This document shows, one piece after another, positions 1 through 12,208 of a stretch of DNA of 64,000 bases. Numbering within the stretch: the first letter of the stretch is position 1; each line of letters opens with the position of its first letter. Made by a program: the position numbers and the translations under genes. The DNA is from Chlorella sorokiniana (Eukaryota > Chlorophyta > Trebouxiophyceae > Chlorellales > Chlorellaceae), in NCBI GenBank assembly GCA_025917655.1, contig CP084613.1:2792001-2856000 (forward strand), in the 5' to 3' direction. The notes beneath the pieces are model-generated. The model saw only the letters and a list, made by a program, of their open reading frames with translations, made no database searches and was not told the origin of the DNA.

Positions 1-958
1 GGGAGTCAAACCCGCCCAACACTGCCAGCGGCACCTTGACTTGGCGCTTGCGCATCTTGGGAGCCTCGGCAGTGGCGACGGCCTCGGCACCCGCACTGCC
101 CTCGACGTCGCCAGCCGGAGGTGCTGCCTCGGGGGTGGGCGCGCTGGTGGCGGTGCTGTTGGTGGCATTGCCTTCAGCCGCGCCGGCGCTGGCGTTTGTG
201 GGGGCTGGCGAAGGTGGGGGCGGAGGCGGCACAGCCTCCCACACCTCCACAGTCGCGTCTGCAGCAACAACAGCCTTGTGTTGGCAGCTGTGCACAATGA
301 GGTCCGGCTGGTCAGAGCTGAGTCACCGTATTTTCAGCTGATCAGTGATGCTGCAATGCCGCCACCAACCCCTGCTCACCCGCGCGGTCCACGTGAAGCA
401 GCCCGCTCTGGTCCACCCGCGTGTGAATGCTGACCTTCCCTGCTCGGGGGCGCGGAGGAGGCGCCGTCAAGGGGTGAGCAGGGCAGCTGGGGCATGCAGC
501 CTGCACCCTCAGCGGCAAGATGCTGCGTTTTCCAACAGCATGCCACAGTAGGCCCCCCAAAAACACACACACACACACACACACACACAACCGTCCCCCT
601 CCAATCAGCAACCCACCCGACTCGTTGTACTTGGCTGCCACGGCGGCGATGCCCGTCACGTTCCAGGCGCCCAGGCGGAACGAGCGACGGCAGCAGGGCA
701 TGGCGCCTGCAGCAGGCAGGCGTCTTGTGTCAGTGGCGGTGCACCAGGTGGCTGCCTCCAGCCCCCCATTCCGGGCAGCACGGGCCTGCGGCAGCAGCAC
801 ATCCAGCGCGTGCGAGCCCCCAAGCCCAGCCCCCACCGGCTCCGTTGTCGTAGTCGAGAGCAAAGGCCAGGGAGTCAGAGGTGAGGTTGTGCAGGTGCAC
901 CGCGCGCTTGGTGGGAAGGCGCTTCATGGCGGGGACCAGTGTCTTGGGCGCTGCATGC

Positions 959-996
<38 letters not shown>

Positions 997-3228
997 TGGT
1001 GGTGGTGGGGGTCCTTGCACAGATCCGCCGAGCAGGGGAGCCCCCAGAACGCATGGACTCAATTTTCAGGGCTCAAGGGCGGGCGCCCTGCGCCCAACCG
1101 CCCCCTCCCCCGGGCGCGCCCACCTGCCTCCCCCTCCAGCGTGATGGCCACGCTGTAGGGCACCTTGTCGCTCATGCCAAACTGACGCAGGCGGAAGATG
1201 GTGGACAGGTTGGCAGCAAAGAGGCCCGCTCCCAGCACAACCGCCTCGTCAGCGTCCAGGTGCCTGTGGAATGATGTGTGGGCGTGTGTGTCGGTGGACA
1301 GGTTGCGGGAGCGGGAGCACGCAGTGGTGGGGAGGGGACGGGGACACAGAGGGGCAGAGCAGCGCAAGACGCCGCCTGCCCCCAGCCACAGGCCGCAAGG
1401 TCGCGGGTGAAGGCGCAGCCGGCGCTGCGGGCTACCCACATGTCCAGAGCGCGTCCCCCAGGGCCTCTGACAGCGCCTGCTTCACGCGGGGCACACGGGA
1501 CGTGCCCCCAACAGCTCAAACGCGTCGATGTCGGCGGCGGTCAGGTTGTTGCGGGTCAGCAGCTCGGTCACAGGCTCCACCGCCTTGACCCAAAAATCGC
1601 CTGCAGCGCGGGTGGGTCGGCCACCGCCGAAACGACACAGTTGGGGCAGGCAAAACCTGCAGGCTGCCCAGCCTGCCAGCCCTTGCCTCCCTCGCCTGCC
1701 ATCATGCTGCCGCGCCGCCTGCCCCCGACCTGCCAGCTCCTCAAACTTGTCGCGGGTGATGGAGGAGCGGAAGTCGCGGTCCAGCCACAGCTCCTCCACC
1801 GACAGCGGCGCCTCGCTGTTGGCCGACAGGATGTGCTTGGTGCGCGCCACCTGCTTGCGCAGCTTGGCCATGGCGCGCGGCGACGATCGCACGTCCTGCC
1901 CTCCCCCAGCTGCGCATTGAACTCATCGGCAAAGTGCTCCATCAGCACTGGAAGTGGGGGCGCGCAGGAGGGGGCTCAAGCGCCAGCAGGCAGCGGCACC
2001 CCGGCTGCCCAGCACCCTGGGGCGACGGGCGTTGCCTGCTACATTGCAAGTGGTTGCCAAGCCGCCGCCTGCTCGGCTGTTGAACCTTCCTGCCCCTGCC
2101 CCCCCCTTCTGCCGCCTCACCCAGCTCCAGCTGGTCGCCCCCACGTCCTCGCGCCACACCACGTCCCGCACTTCAAACTGGCTGGTGGCGGCGCCCCTGG
2201 GCCCCGTGTAGGCCGAGTAGGTGACGAGGGCAGCCTGCAGCGAGGCGGCCCCAGGTCGTACAGGACCAGGCTCTCGGTGCGGTTGGCAAAGTCGCGCTCG
2301 ATGCCATACTGCAGCGCGGCGGCGGCGTGGCTGTGCACCAGGCCCAGCACGCTGAGGCCCGCCAACCGGGCCGCGTCCAACAGCGCCTGGCGCTGCAAGG
2401 AGCAACATGGGGGCTCCACGGGGCGCATGGGTGCAGGCGCAAGGCGGTGCACGGAGCGGCGCAGACGGGTGGCCAGTCGGCTCCGCGGCGTGGGGCACGA
2501 AAAGCGGTGGAGCAGCGCACCATGGAGGGCCAGACAGGCGCGACACGCACAACTCGCCATCACAGCACTGCCCACCTGGCGCTGGGTGTAGGAGGCGGGC
2601 ACCACCAGCACGCAGTCGGTGACGGGGGAGCCCTCAGCGGCAGCCTCGCCCAGCCCCTTGGCGTACTCAAGCAGGCTGGCCTGCAATGGGGTGGGGGATG
2701 CGGAGCATGCTCACACAGCAGCTGCCCATAGACAGGACCACGCAGCGCAAAATGCTGCAGAAAGAGCCACAGCGGAAAGCCAGCGGCGCGCACCACGAGC
2801 TCCTCCGCCGAAATCACATCGCCACGGTCGGTGAGCACAGCGGCAGCGGCGGTGCTGCGGTTGGCGGCGGGCACGAGTGTATAAGGCCGGTAGCTGGCCT
2901 TCAGCATGGCGACGAGACCAGCGTCGTCGGCCGGGCGGCCCAGCAGGTCTGCCACGCGGGCGTACACCCGCTCAGGGTAGCGCGCGGCCAGCGAGGCAGC
3001 CTCCTCGCCCACCAGCCGATCGCCATCCACAAACGCGACCAGCGCAGGCGTCTTGCGCTTGCTCATTTCATTGATGACAATAGAAATCGGGATGCGGCCG
3101 GGCTTCACAATGGACAGCTTAAGGAACTCGCTGCCCAGGTCGATCGCCAGCAGCGCACCAGCCGCAGGCGCCACCAGCAACACCAGGCACAGCCCCGCCA
3201 GCAGCGGGCCAGCACCCTCCCGCCGCAT
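1..3228 (-). CDS. HYOU1: HYOU1/HSP70-17-like ER-lumen Hsp70 family chaperone (3' end outside window)
   Basis: An Hsp110/GRP170-class Hsp70 of the ER lumen; in the family it acts as co-chaperone and nucleotide exchange factor for BiP. The start is the ATG at 3228-3226. A hydrophobic signal peptide (LLAGLCLVLLVAPAAGA) is followed directly by the Hsp70 phosphate-1 motif AIDLGSEFLKLSIVKPG. Exon 1 is about 2797-3228. Later exons give YGIERDFANRTESLVLYDLG, the VARTKHILSANSEAPLSVEE block typical of this subfamily, and HLDADEAVVLGAGLFAANLS near 1200-1270. The last exons in the window (HNLTSDSLAFALDYDNG near 850-910, ATVEVWEAVPP near 215-252) match the linker after the substrate-binding domain, with an Ala/Pro/Thr-rich stretch and NXT/S glycosylation sites. 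The frame breaks at a C5 run (1505-1509); one added base would restore a conserved GGTSRVP motif. The C-terminal helical part and any ER retention signal lie outside the window. Confidence 0.88.
563..589. repeat. (AC)n microsatellite
   Basis: A run of AC dinucleotides of about 13 units lies in an intron of the HYOU1-like gene, just beyond the exon at about 605-700. Confidence 0.9.
961..1008. repeat. (GT)n followed by (GGT)n microsatellite
   Basis: About 17 GT units run into a GGT repeat, within an intron of the HYOU1-like gene between the exons at about 850-950 and 1130-1270. With the AC run at 563 it makes two dinucleotide repeats in neighbouring introns of one gene. Confidence 0.9.
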
Positions 3229-3727
3229 GGCAGCCGACTTCAGTCAGACCTGCAGAGCAAAAAGCAGCAATGCAAGCGCATGCGGCCGATTCAAACAAGC
3301 CTGGAAGGTGTGTCAATAGCGGCTCGAAGCCCCAGGCCTGCAAATGCGACGCAGCGTCTGCAGCGAGCAGTAATCAAATAGAATGCATGGACATGGAGTA
3401 AGAACGCGAGGAGCACACATACGTAGAGCTCGCCCTGCTTACCGATCAAGACTTTCAAGGGAACCAAACAGTTCAACTCGACCGGCAGGTCTACAGCCCA
3501 TGCACAAGTAAACTGAACTGAACCCCGATGACATGAAGGAGGGGCGGGGTGGCAAGTCATGCCGTACAAACAAAGTACTGAAATTGGCAGGAGTGAGATT
3601 GGCAGGAGTGCAGAGTAGGTCAACAAAAGGCAGGTTGCAGCGCCTGGACAAACAGCGTACACCTCTGCTGCCCCCTTTGCCGTTGGCAAGTTGTTGCGCT
3701 CCCAGCGCCGTCGGGCGACCTTCTGGA
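3229..3727. promoter_or_regulatory. Divergent intergenic region between HYOU1 and ankyrin gene
   Basis: 499 bp separate two divergent start codons, so it must hold both 5' leaders and probably both promoters. No clear TATA box was identified. The ankyrin reading frame stays open upstream to 3533 but without a coding-like composition. Confidence 0.5.
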
Positions 3728-4661
3728 ATGCTTGCTGACGAAATTCACGAAAAGGGGGTCTTGATAGCGCAGCGAACTGACGCCACGGGGCAGATCTCCA
3801 GCCTCTACAGCCTGAAGCGACGGGAGCCGGTGACAGACAGTGAGGAGCGTCCTGGCCATGCCTCGGCCAACAAGCGCCAGCGCCCCCACTTCAGAGAGTT
3901 GAATCTTGGGGAAACAGATAAAATAGGCAGGCAGCCCAGCATAGAACCAGAGGTGCTAGAAGTGGAGACAGGTGCCAAGGCACCGGTGTCTGAGGCAGCA
4001 ACAGGCGAGAAGCCGCAACCCCAAGCCCCTTCCTGGTGTGACCGTCCGTTGGTGACGCGGGCAGACTATCCAGAGGATGCACAGGTGGGCTGCGTACACG
4101 GCTAAGCGTCACCACTGCTGTTTTCCTGGCGCCCTGTGCATGTCACATGCAAGGCTGCACCCTTCAACTTTGCAGATCGATGCGTTCTGTTACTTGCCTG
4201 GCCACCCGCTGCTTGCACTTGCGGCGGAAGGGCAGGCATCTCTGCTGCGGAAAGTGCTTGAGCAGGGTGCAGACCCAGACGCGCAGGACAGCCGCAAATA
4301 CACAGGTGTTGCTGACTGTGATGCGCCTGTTATGTGGAGCAACCTCAATGAACGTTCCAGCGCTGGCAAGCCGGTTGCTGCTGCCGCGCCGGTGCCTTAC
4401 TGTCTCATGTCATGCCCCTGCCCTCATCCCACATCATATCCGCCTGCAGCACTGCACTTGGCTTGTTGGCACGCCCGCCTGGGCTGCATACGGGTGCTGC
4501 TGGATGCGGGCGCATCCTTGCACGTCCGGGATGCAGGAGAGCGCACCGTGTGGGACCTGGCACACGCAGCACAGCAGCCGGATGTGCAGGCGATGTTGCA
4601 GCAGCATGAGGAAGCTCAGCAGGCATTGCAGGAGCAGGACAAAAGGAGCAGGAGGGGCTAG
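3728..4661 (+). CDS. Small ankyrin-repeat protein
   Basis: Three exons (3728-4084, 4176-4305, 4450-4661) join in phase to give a protein of about 233 residues. The N-terminal half is polar and probably disordered, with a basic KRQRPH patch. The C-terminal half carries ankyrin repeats: HPLLALAAEGQASLLRKVLE, then ALHLACWHARLGCIRVLLDA and the start of a third (GERTVWDLAHAAQQ). It ends in a short Gln/Glu-rich charged helix. Ankyrin repeats bind protein partners; nothing here indicates which one. The ATG at 3728 was chosen because the frame upstream of it (open to 3533) is poorly coding; an earlier start there cannot be excluded. A TGTAA poly(A)-type signal lies 270 nt past the stop. Confidence 0.75.
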
Positions 4662-4931
4662 CAGCGCTATATTCAGAGTAGCCCCCACCTGTCCTTGAGA
4701 CTCCAGTCCTTTCACGCGCAAAGTTTGCTGACTTTTCTATAGCACACGCGCACAGGTCACTGCTCTTGCGCTTTGGGTGGGGCAGTAGGCTAATCAAACG
4801 GTTTGGCTTGCTCCAGTGATTACTACTTTGCCACAGGGTGCCGGTCAGCTGCACCTCACCTTCCAGTGCCTGCCACTGCTCGCAACTAGGGCTGGATGCC
4901 AATCCGTTACGTTGTGGCGGCTTCATTTATC

Positions 4932-4936
4932 TGTAA
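4932..4936 (+). other. Putative TGTAA polyadenylation signal
   Basis: TGTAA, the usual chlorophyte near-upstream poly(A) element, lies about 270 nt after the ankyrin gene stop. The 4662-5373 interval otherwise shows no coding signal. Confidence 0.4.
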
Positions 4937-5373
4937 AATCTGCGTACAGGCGAAGTTGAGGCATGGTTGAGGATTCCGACGTTCTTCCTGGCTTTCCACC
5001 CCTCGCCGCGCCTTGTTCCGGCCCCAATGAACCCCCTCTCTTCAGGGAAAATCTTCTTCTGGCGGCGCGACTCGCTTGGCATACCTAACACTGCAGGTGG
5101 GGCTCCTGGGTGCGCAAGGATGTGCCTGCACAGGGGGCGGCATCGCCCTAGCTGCACTCGATACCGTACATTTGCGAGCTTGCAGCGATACAAGTGTCTG
5201 TATAGATGTAACCATGTGCTGATCGCGGTTTTGACTGACGGCGCTCGACAAAACACCTGCTCAAAGCCAAGCGCCGGCTGCGGCGATACCGTGCTTGACA
5301 GCGGTGCTTTCTGTTCCTTGCTTAAATTTGCAGATATCTGGGCAGGGATCTGTGCGAGCCGCCCCCATACAAC

Positions 5374-8053
5374 ATGCGCTGGGCGCCCGGCATGGCGGCG
5401 GCCCTCCTGCTGGCCAGCCTGGCCTCCCATGCCAGCGCCCTGGGGCCTGTGTCCCCTGCAGGAACGCCTGACGTAGTCTTCAACGGGAAAGAGGGGCCAA
5501 AGGTGCTGATGGCCAAGGACGACGCAACGGCGGCCGTCACCCAGCAGCTCCTTGCCGCGCTCGCCCGCAGCGCTGAGGCATTCGTCAAGGGCACAGATGT
5601 ACCAGCGGGCCCGTCCATTGCCGCCGCAGCCCCCGCCAACGTGTCTGCCGCCACCGTAGCCTCCGTCATGGGCTCCATCATGGCTGCTTCTGTCTTCGAG
5701 GTTATTGCAAGCAGAACGCTGGGCGACCCAAAGTTCTACCCGTGAGACAGCAGCATCTTCCACATGCTTCTTGCTGCTTCAAGCCTGCTGGGCTTTCTGA
5801 AGGGCTCTGCTGCTATTAATCATTTCCCTGAACCACCACTTTGTGCATTCTTTCAGTTGAAACCGCACACACCCACCATCTTCACCAATCTAATCACGCA
5901 TCTCCCAACTGACCCTCCCTCCCTGTTGCTCTCTCAGCTACAACGACGGCACTGGCCGGGTTGCCCTGTATCGCTTCCCCAAACGTCGCGCAAAAGGCAC
6001 CTGCATCTTCGTCCACGGTTGCAAGCACGACCCCTACTCCTGGTTCTACAAAACTCGAGGGTGCCCCATGTGCACAGGTGAGCAGCGCCATGCGATGACG
6101 CCCGTTGAGCGGCATCAAGCAGCCTGCAGTTGCTTCCTCTGCTGTGCCACCGCCTCCTACCCGCTTGCCACATGCATTCCTCTGGATGCCTGCATGATAA
6201 ATTCCTCCTTTTCAACAGGTCTACCCGAGGAGGTGTCCCACACCAAGCAGTGCCTGGCTCGCGGCTACGCTGTGCTGGCCCTCATGTCCCTGGACCGCTC
6301 GTATCGTTTCCGTTGCTTTTCCTCCTCTGGGGGCCTGACAGAAGTGAGCCCGCCAACCGCCAGGCGCATCGTCTGCTGCATGGGAGGCTGGTGTTGCACA
6401 GCCACCGCATGTTGCAACCCACACACCCCTTCCGGGAACACACATTCCATTCCTTCCCCTTACCCCAACTCTTTCTGCATTTGCACATCATCCTTGCTTC
6501 ATGCCCTGCACCCTGACCCCCTGCCGTTCTCCCGCACCCCCAGATGATCAGCCATCTGCCGGGCGTTGGTGGATCGTTGGATGAAGACGTTCAAGCTTTC
6601 TGGCAAACCCAAGTACATGTTTGGCGTGTCATCGGGAGCCTCATTTGCCATCAAATTCCCCATGACGATGTGGGTGGACGGTGTTGTGAGCGGTGAGGGG
6701 TTTGCTGCCGTTTGACTGGTGGGTCTGGGAGTGCTACAGAAGGAGCGTGTCCTCTCGTAACTTGCTGTCATGTCCCTGGCTTAAGCCTGCTCCACACACC
6801 TTCACAACCCCTTCCCAGAGGTCAACATGCCGTGGGAGAAGGCCTGGGGCGCGACGGATGGTCGCGGGCGCCTGCGCGTACGCTTCCCGCCCACCGCCTA
6901 CTTCATGATGCAGCGCGATCTGCAGACCAAGCGCCAGATTGAGAAGGGTGTGCAGATCCTGCGCAGCAACGGCGTGCCTTCAGACTACGTTTATGTGAGT
7001 GCTTGCCTGCAGCCGTTGAGTGCTGCCCATGCCGGTGCTGGGCGGGGCTGTGCGAACACTGACCGGCACAGACATGCAGCACCCTTGCCTCAGCAGGCAG
7101 TCTGCCCCCTTCCACCCTTCTTCTGCGTGGCAGATCCCTGCCAGGCAAGTCACCAAGGACTGGCTGTCCATGCGTTCCATCTACATCACTCCAACCCAGT
7201 CACGCGCCATCTGGGCAGCCCTGATCAAGGCGCGCGTCATCGACCGCCAGGGCAACGTGCTGTACGATGTCAGGGTGGTGAGAGAAGGACACCTCTGCTG
7301 CCTGTCTAGCCTAGCCGCATCACAATGTATTGCAGAGTCGGGGACATGCAGCCGAGCCTGCAACATCCTCATGGTCTGTCAAGCAGTCCACTCCCCCTTG
7401 CTCTCCTTGCCTGTCCCTGTTCAGAACCGCGGATGGATCAAACTGCTGGCCAAGATCCTGCCCTGGCTCAAGCGCAGCGACCCGTACTACAACCTCATCT
7501 CCGACGAGTCGCAGATCTGGCAGGGTGGGTGGGGCAGCAGCTGGTTGGCGTGCAGCGCTCCGCCCCATGCAGCCTGCATGGCCATGCTTGCATCCGCACA
7601 GCCTGGCAGAGGGTGCGGCTGCCTGCCCCGGAGTGTCTGGTCGCTTGCGCCGCGCCTGGCTCCAGGCGTGCGCATGCCTCCCGCGCTCCCGCCCCACACA
7701 CCTGCACGCATGCGTGCCCCGCAGAGCTCAACCTCGCCTGGTCGTGGCACGAGATTGTGTCGGGTGAGCCCCTGTTGCCGGGGCAAGGCCTTGCATTGGT
7801 GGGCTTTGGCATGCTGAAGCACTGGCCCTGCCCATGTTGGCTGTCCCATGTGCACTGCAGCCGCCCTGCTCAAACCCTGTGCTCTTGTCGCCCCACAGAC
7901 CCTGTGCAAGCAGTTTTGGCCTGGCTGGAGACGGGCGGGCGCGCAAACCTGCAGTCCTTGGTGCGCCGCTACGATCATGGACAATTCATCTCCTGCCTCA
8001 CTGAGCATCGGGAGGGTTGTGGCAGGGGACGGCGCATGATGGCCCAGGAGTGA
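5374..8053 (+). CDS. Secreted alpha/beta-hydrolase-like protein, copy 1 of tandem pair
   Basis: Nine exons were read: 5374-5741, 5938-6077, 6219-about 6342, 6544-6692, 6819-6994, 7134-7274, 7425-7524, 7725-7763, 7899-8053. The N-terminus is a signal peptide (MAAALLLASLASHASALG). The conserved core has an HGC box (CIFVHGCKHDPYSWFYK) resembling a hydrolase oxyanion-hole HG motif, a CPMC pair followed by TGLPEEVSH, and a GVSSGAS serine-elbow-like GxSxG, so a serine hydrolase fold is plausible. The catalytic Asp/His were not assigned. Against copy 2 it lacks one base in the G5 run at 6329-6333 and another near 6558-6562; both break the frame in otherwise conserved sequence. It has two more introns than copy 2. 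The substrate is unknown; secretion to the wall or ER lumen is inferred from the signal peptide. Confidence 0.7.
7525..7724 (+). repeat. Intron nearly identical to an intron of the downstream paralogue
   Basis: This 200-nt GT-AG intron of copy 1 aligns end to end with 11214-11410 of copy 2, with four substitutions and two small indels (about 97% identity by eye). The other introns of the two genes show no such likeness. Confidence 0.9.
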
Positions 8054-9047
8054 ACCCCATGCTAGCATTTCAGCAAAGAACCGTGAGCATCACGCAAACA
8101 TTTCTCGCAGTTGGCCTTCCATTTCCTCCTGATAACTGCCTTGCTGCTGCATTACCATGCATGCATCTCATAACTGCAGTTGCACTGCACAGGACTGATT
8201 GAAACCTACCTCCCTGACAATAGGCAGACAAGGCACAACATCCACCATTTTCAATCGAGATTATACAGTTGCATGCAAGCGTTTTGCGATGTCCTTGCCT
8301 TTCGTCTCCGTCCTTTGCTTGACCCTCATCCCAAGCCCACATTTGAACTTTGTGGCCTCTATTGCACAGCATATACTACCCGTTGTTATTGAGACCATGG
8401 TAGATGGGGTTGAGAAGCTGCTGTTGCGGCTGCTAATGCGGGTGCTCGCGGCGGTTGGGTGGCAGATAAGCACCTGACGACCTGCATAGCCGCATAAGGT
8501 GGGTTGTGAGGTCGACAGTGTGCCGTGGACCACCATCCTCAAATGAATTCCCCCTTGGATGTCTCCCCAACAGGGCGTCCCACTGCTGCTCTGCAGCTAC
8601 TTGCGGCGGTGACGGCAACGCTGACAGCGGCACTCCCCGTGCCTCTGGACAAGGGAGACACAAGGAATTCATTGTGTTTCTCGGAAGCTTGCACGATTTT
8701 AAAATGAAATCCAGTTTGCTCAGAACGCCCCCGCTTGCGCCCTTCATGGAGGTGCCGCGTGCTGAGAACCTGTAGGTGGGACCTGTTCATCGACCGGCTA
8801 ACCCTTAGGGCAGAGTTGATCCGTATCAGTTATTCTCACGTCGCCGGTGAGTTTCCCAGTGCCTGCTCCCCACCCGACGCGGTGGACGGTGCGGCATGCG
8901 GATAGAGGGTTGGAACGCGCGATGGCATCCCATCACCATCGTGCAATGCAGGCAGCCACCATGGCAGCCTTGTCGTGCCTTTGTCGCAACAACTGCCTCC
9001 CCAGCCTGGGCTGACCTCAGGAAACGTTTTTCTACCCTCTAGGAGAC
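8054..9047. other. Intergenic region between tandem paralogues
   Basis: 994 bp hold the 3' UTR of copy 1 and the promoter of copy 2. The base composition is more AT-rich than the genes around 8080-8400. Several short open frames show no family resemblance or coding-like composition. No poly(A) TGTAA motif was seen. Confidence 0.5.
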
Positions 9048-11583
9048 ATGAAGGCCGGCCTTGCATTAATAAGCTTCGCAATCCAACTGTTACGTGCAGG
9101 AGGCCAGCGGACAGGCGCCATCGTCAACTCTCTTGGGCTGCGGTCGCGCTCGTAGCGCTGGCGGCTGCCTGCCCCTCATTGGCGACCGTGACCTTTGACG
9201 ACCCCAGGGGACCTGGCTTTGTGACAGCGTCGCCTGCAGAAACCGCATTCCTGGCCTCGTTCATCCCTGGCATCCTGGGTGCCTCGCAGATGGTGAACAA
9301 CAACCTGACGCAGGTGCCTGCCGCTGCAGCAGCAGCTGCAGCATCGGCCGCCCCGCCCCCTGTCCTCCCAGCCGGGACAGCCAGCAAGGCCCTGGGCAGC
9401 TACTTGGCGGCTGCTGTGGCACAGGCTGATGCCCTCAGCACTCTTGGGGACCCCAGTGTTTTCAAGTGAGCATGCACCATCACTTCTTTCTGGAACAAGC
9501 TGTGGCACTGATTCTGGGCCTTCGTCATCCTGCGCTGAGAACCCTTTCCCTTCCACCCCCAACCCCACCCCTTCCCTGCCTTCTTGCCATCCATCTACAA
9601 AGGTATCCTATGGACAATCGTGTGGCGTTGTACCGTCTACCACGCACCAAGGCAGTACGCGGCACTTGCATCTTCATTCACGGCTGCAAGCACGACCCTT
9701 ACTCTTGGTTCTATAAGAGCCGAAAGTGCCCGCTGTGCACAGGTGGGGCCACGCTTCACGCCTGGCGCTCCTGCCCAGCAGGCCCCTTTGTGGCTTGCCT
9801 CTCAGGGCCGCTCATCTTGCGGCGCATGCGGCCATCGCGCCAGCCAGGCTGGCAAACGTCGGTCGCCAGCCTCTGCCTGCAGGCCTGCCCGAGGAGGTGT
9901 CCCACTCCAAGCAGTGCCTGGCTCGCGGGTACGCTGTGCTGGCATTGATGAGCAAGAACCGCGAGTATCGCAACCGCTGCTTCGCGTCCTCTGGAGGGCC
10001 CGACAAAAGTGAGCCCTGCACCTGCCAGACTTTTCCTCTGCTGCTTGCGAGGCTGGTGCTACGGAACGACTTCGTGTCGCCACTCATCCAACCCGTTTCA
10101 GGAACACACTGACCTTCAATCATCTCTGAATCCTTCCTGTGCGAACTTGCAAAGGCATTGCTTACCAGCAGCCCCGCACCCTCGCCACCTCGCCTGCTCC
10201 CTTGCACCCGCAGACGATCAGGTCGACGCTGGTGTTGTTGTCAAAGCCTGGCTCAAGCGCTTTGGCCTGTCGCGCAAGCCCAAGTACATATTTGGCATCT
10301 CCTCGGGCGCCTCCTTCGCCATCAAATTCCCCAAGACGATGTACGTGGAGGGCGTCATCAGCGGTGAGCTGGCCGCGCGGCGTGTATGTGTGCGTTTATG
10401 TCTGGAGGAGCATTTGCAACAGGTGCACTCTAGGGCTGCCACCGTCAGGTTCCTTGTACAAAGCATCCCTCTCTGCCTGTCCGGCTTCTTTCTCCGCCAG
10501 AGGTCAACATGCCTTGGGAGAAGGCTTGGGGCATGACGGATGCCAACAGCCGCTTCGTGGTCAAGTTTCCGCCCACCGCTTTCTACGAGATGGCGCGCGA
10601 CCCGCAGACCTCGCAGCAGATTGCCGCCGCGCTGCGCATCTTCAAGAGGAACAACGTGCCAGCAGAGTCGGTGAAGGTGGGTGCTGCCGCCAGCGCCTTG
10701 GGTGCTTCCACCAGATGCCTTAACACATCCATGCAGGTCTGCTGTCTGCGCAGCATGCGTGTATTGATCCGCCGCAAGTGCTTTCCATCCCCGCGCGCCC
10801 CCACCCCCACCCCCACCCCCACCACACCACACACACACACACACACACCACCACCACCACCCCCACCACCACCACACACACACTCATACACACGCACTCG
10901 ACACCACACCAAGTAACACTCAGTGCTCACTCGCTCGCTTACCACTTTGACCCGCCGCAGGTGCCCATCCGCCCCGTGACCAAGCGGTTCCTCTCGGACC
11001 GCTCCATCTACATCTCCCCCGCGCAGTCGGTTGCCATCCGGAACGCGCTGAGGAGGATTGGCGTGATTGACGCGCAGGGTTTCATCAAGTTTGACCCGCG
11101 CAAGGACCAACCGCGCACACAGTGGACCGCCAAGCTGGCCAAGGTCCTGCCCTGGCTCAAGCGCACCTCGCCCTACTACAACCTGATCTCCGACGAGTCG
11201 CAGATCTGGCAGGGTGGGTGGGGCAGCAGCTGGTTGGCATGCAACGCTCCGCCCCATGCAGCCTGCATGGCCATGCTTGCATCCGCACGGCCTGGCAGGG
11301 TGCGGCTGCCTGCCCCGGAGTGTCTGGTCGCTTGCGTCGCGCCTGGCTCCAGGCGTGCGCATGCCTCCCGCGCTCCGCCCCACACACCTGCACGCATGCG
11401 TGCCCCGCAGAGCTCAACGTGGCCTACTCCCAGCACGAGATTGTGTCCGACTACGTCCGCCCCACGCTGATGTGGCTGGAGAGGGGCGGCAAGGGGACGA
11501 CCCTCAACTCCCTGGTCAAGCGCTTCTCATTGAACAACCGCATCACATGCCTCACCGAGAGGTACGAGGGCTGCCGCACGTAG
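9048..11583 (+). CDS. Secreted alpha/beta-hydrolase-like protein, copy 2 of tandem pair
   Basis: Seven exons: first exon ending 9465, then 9603-9742, 9883-10008, 10214-10363, 10501-10676, 10961-11213, 11411-11583. The signal-like segment AAVALVALAAACPSLA is followed by an Ala-rich N-terminal region, then the conserved core: CIFIHGCKHDPYSWFYK, CPLCTGLPEEVSH, FGISSGASFAIKFP, EVNMPWEKAWG and the C-terminal SDESQIWQ block. Intron positions and phases match copy 1 except for two introns present only in copy 1. The downstream frame is intact from 9117 on. The start is unresolved: the ATG at 9048 is in another frame from the signal-like segment, so either a short intron or a sequencing indel lies near 9050-9120. 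It is oriented in tandem with copy 1, 1 kb downstream, and clearly arose by duplication. Confidence 0.72.
10798..10893. repeat. C/A-rich simple repeat, (CCCCA)n/(CA)n/(CCA)n
   Basis: A compound low-complexity tract within the intron before the 10961 exon of paralogue copy 2. Confidence 0.9.
11214..11410 (+). repeat. Partner of the near-identical intron at 7525-7724
   Basis: This 197-nt intron lies at the equivalent position of copy 2. The exon just 5' of it (SPYYNLISDESQIWQ) is also very similar in DNA between copies, while the exon 3' of it diverges within about ten codons. That pattern fits a bounded conversion tract. Confidence 0.9.
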
Positions 11584-12208
11584 GCCACGCGCAGCGGCGG
11601 CCGCGAAACAGCCCATGCAAACACGCCCTCCAGCTGGCAGCAGTCGTCGAGCGCCGAGCTGCTGCAATGTGCATGTGTTCTTCCTTCCACCCGCTCTCTA
11701 CATCTGGTCAGTGAGGGCTGCCCACGGCGCCACGCGCCTGCGTCGCTCCTCACTTCATCGATAACCAGCGCCAGGCACCGTGGCTGTGTTGCTCTGCACC
11801 ATCAGGCCTCCCGACCATGCTGTGCCAGCCACACTCTGGCTTCAAGCAATCTCCTGATTGGTCATAATACCTTTCTTTCTGCCGTCTGTTCCTGCCCACT
11901 GGCCCATGTCCTGTGCTCTCCCTTTTGTCTCATTTCTCTCGATTTGTTGCAGATTCCACCAACCTATGCCTCCTGTGCAGCGTCCCAAAAGGACACGTGC
12001 CATCAGCATTCTGCCGCATGCAGGTGGCATGGATAGGTGTGTAAGGCTAGCTGCTGGAGGTTGGCAGGTGGCGGCAGGGGTGTCGTGCGAGCAAAAGGCC
12101 AGATGAGGGTTCACAAGGAAGCAAGGGAGGAAGCACCATCATCAGGCACTGCTGCAACACAACATGTGCGGCAGGAGCAGTCGCCTGCTGCCCGCTGCCG
12201 CACCGGTG
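11584..12208. other. Convergent intergenic region with TGTAA at 12040
   Basis: 625 bp between two convergent genes. TGTAA at 12040-12044 could be the poly(A) signal of hydrolase-like copy 2, though it lies about 456 nt past the stop. No other feature was seen. Confidence 0.4.

Noticed and set aside
5374-8053. Copy 1 of the hydrolase-like pair as a pseudogene
   Set aside because: It has two frame breaks against copy 2, but both fit the homopolymer indels seen in clearly essential genes of this window. Splice sites and the C-terminal frame are intact.
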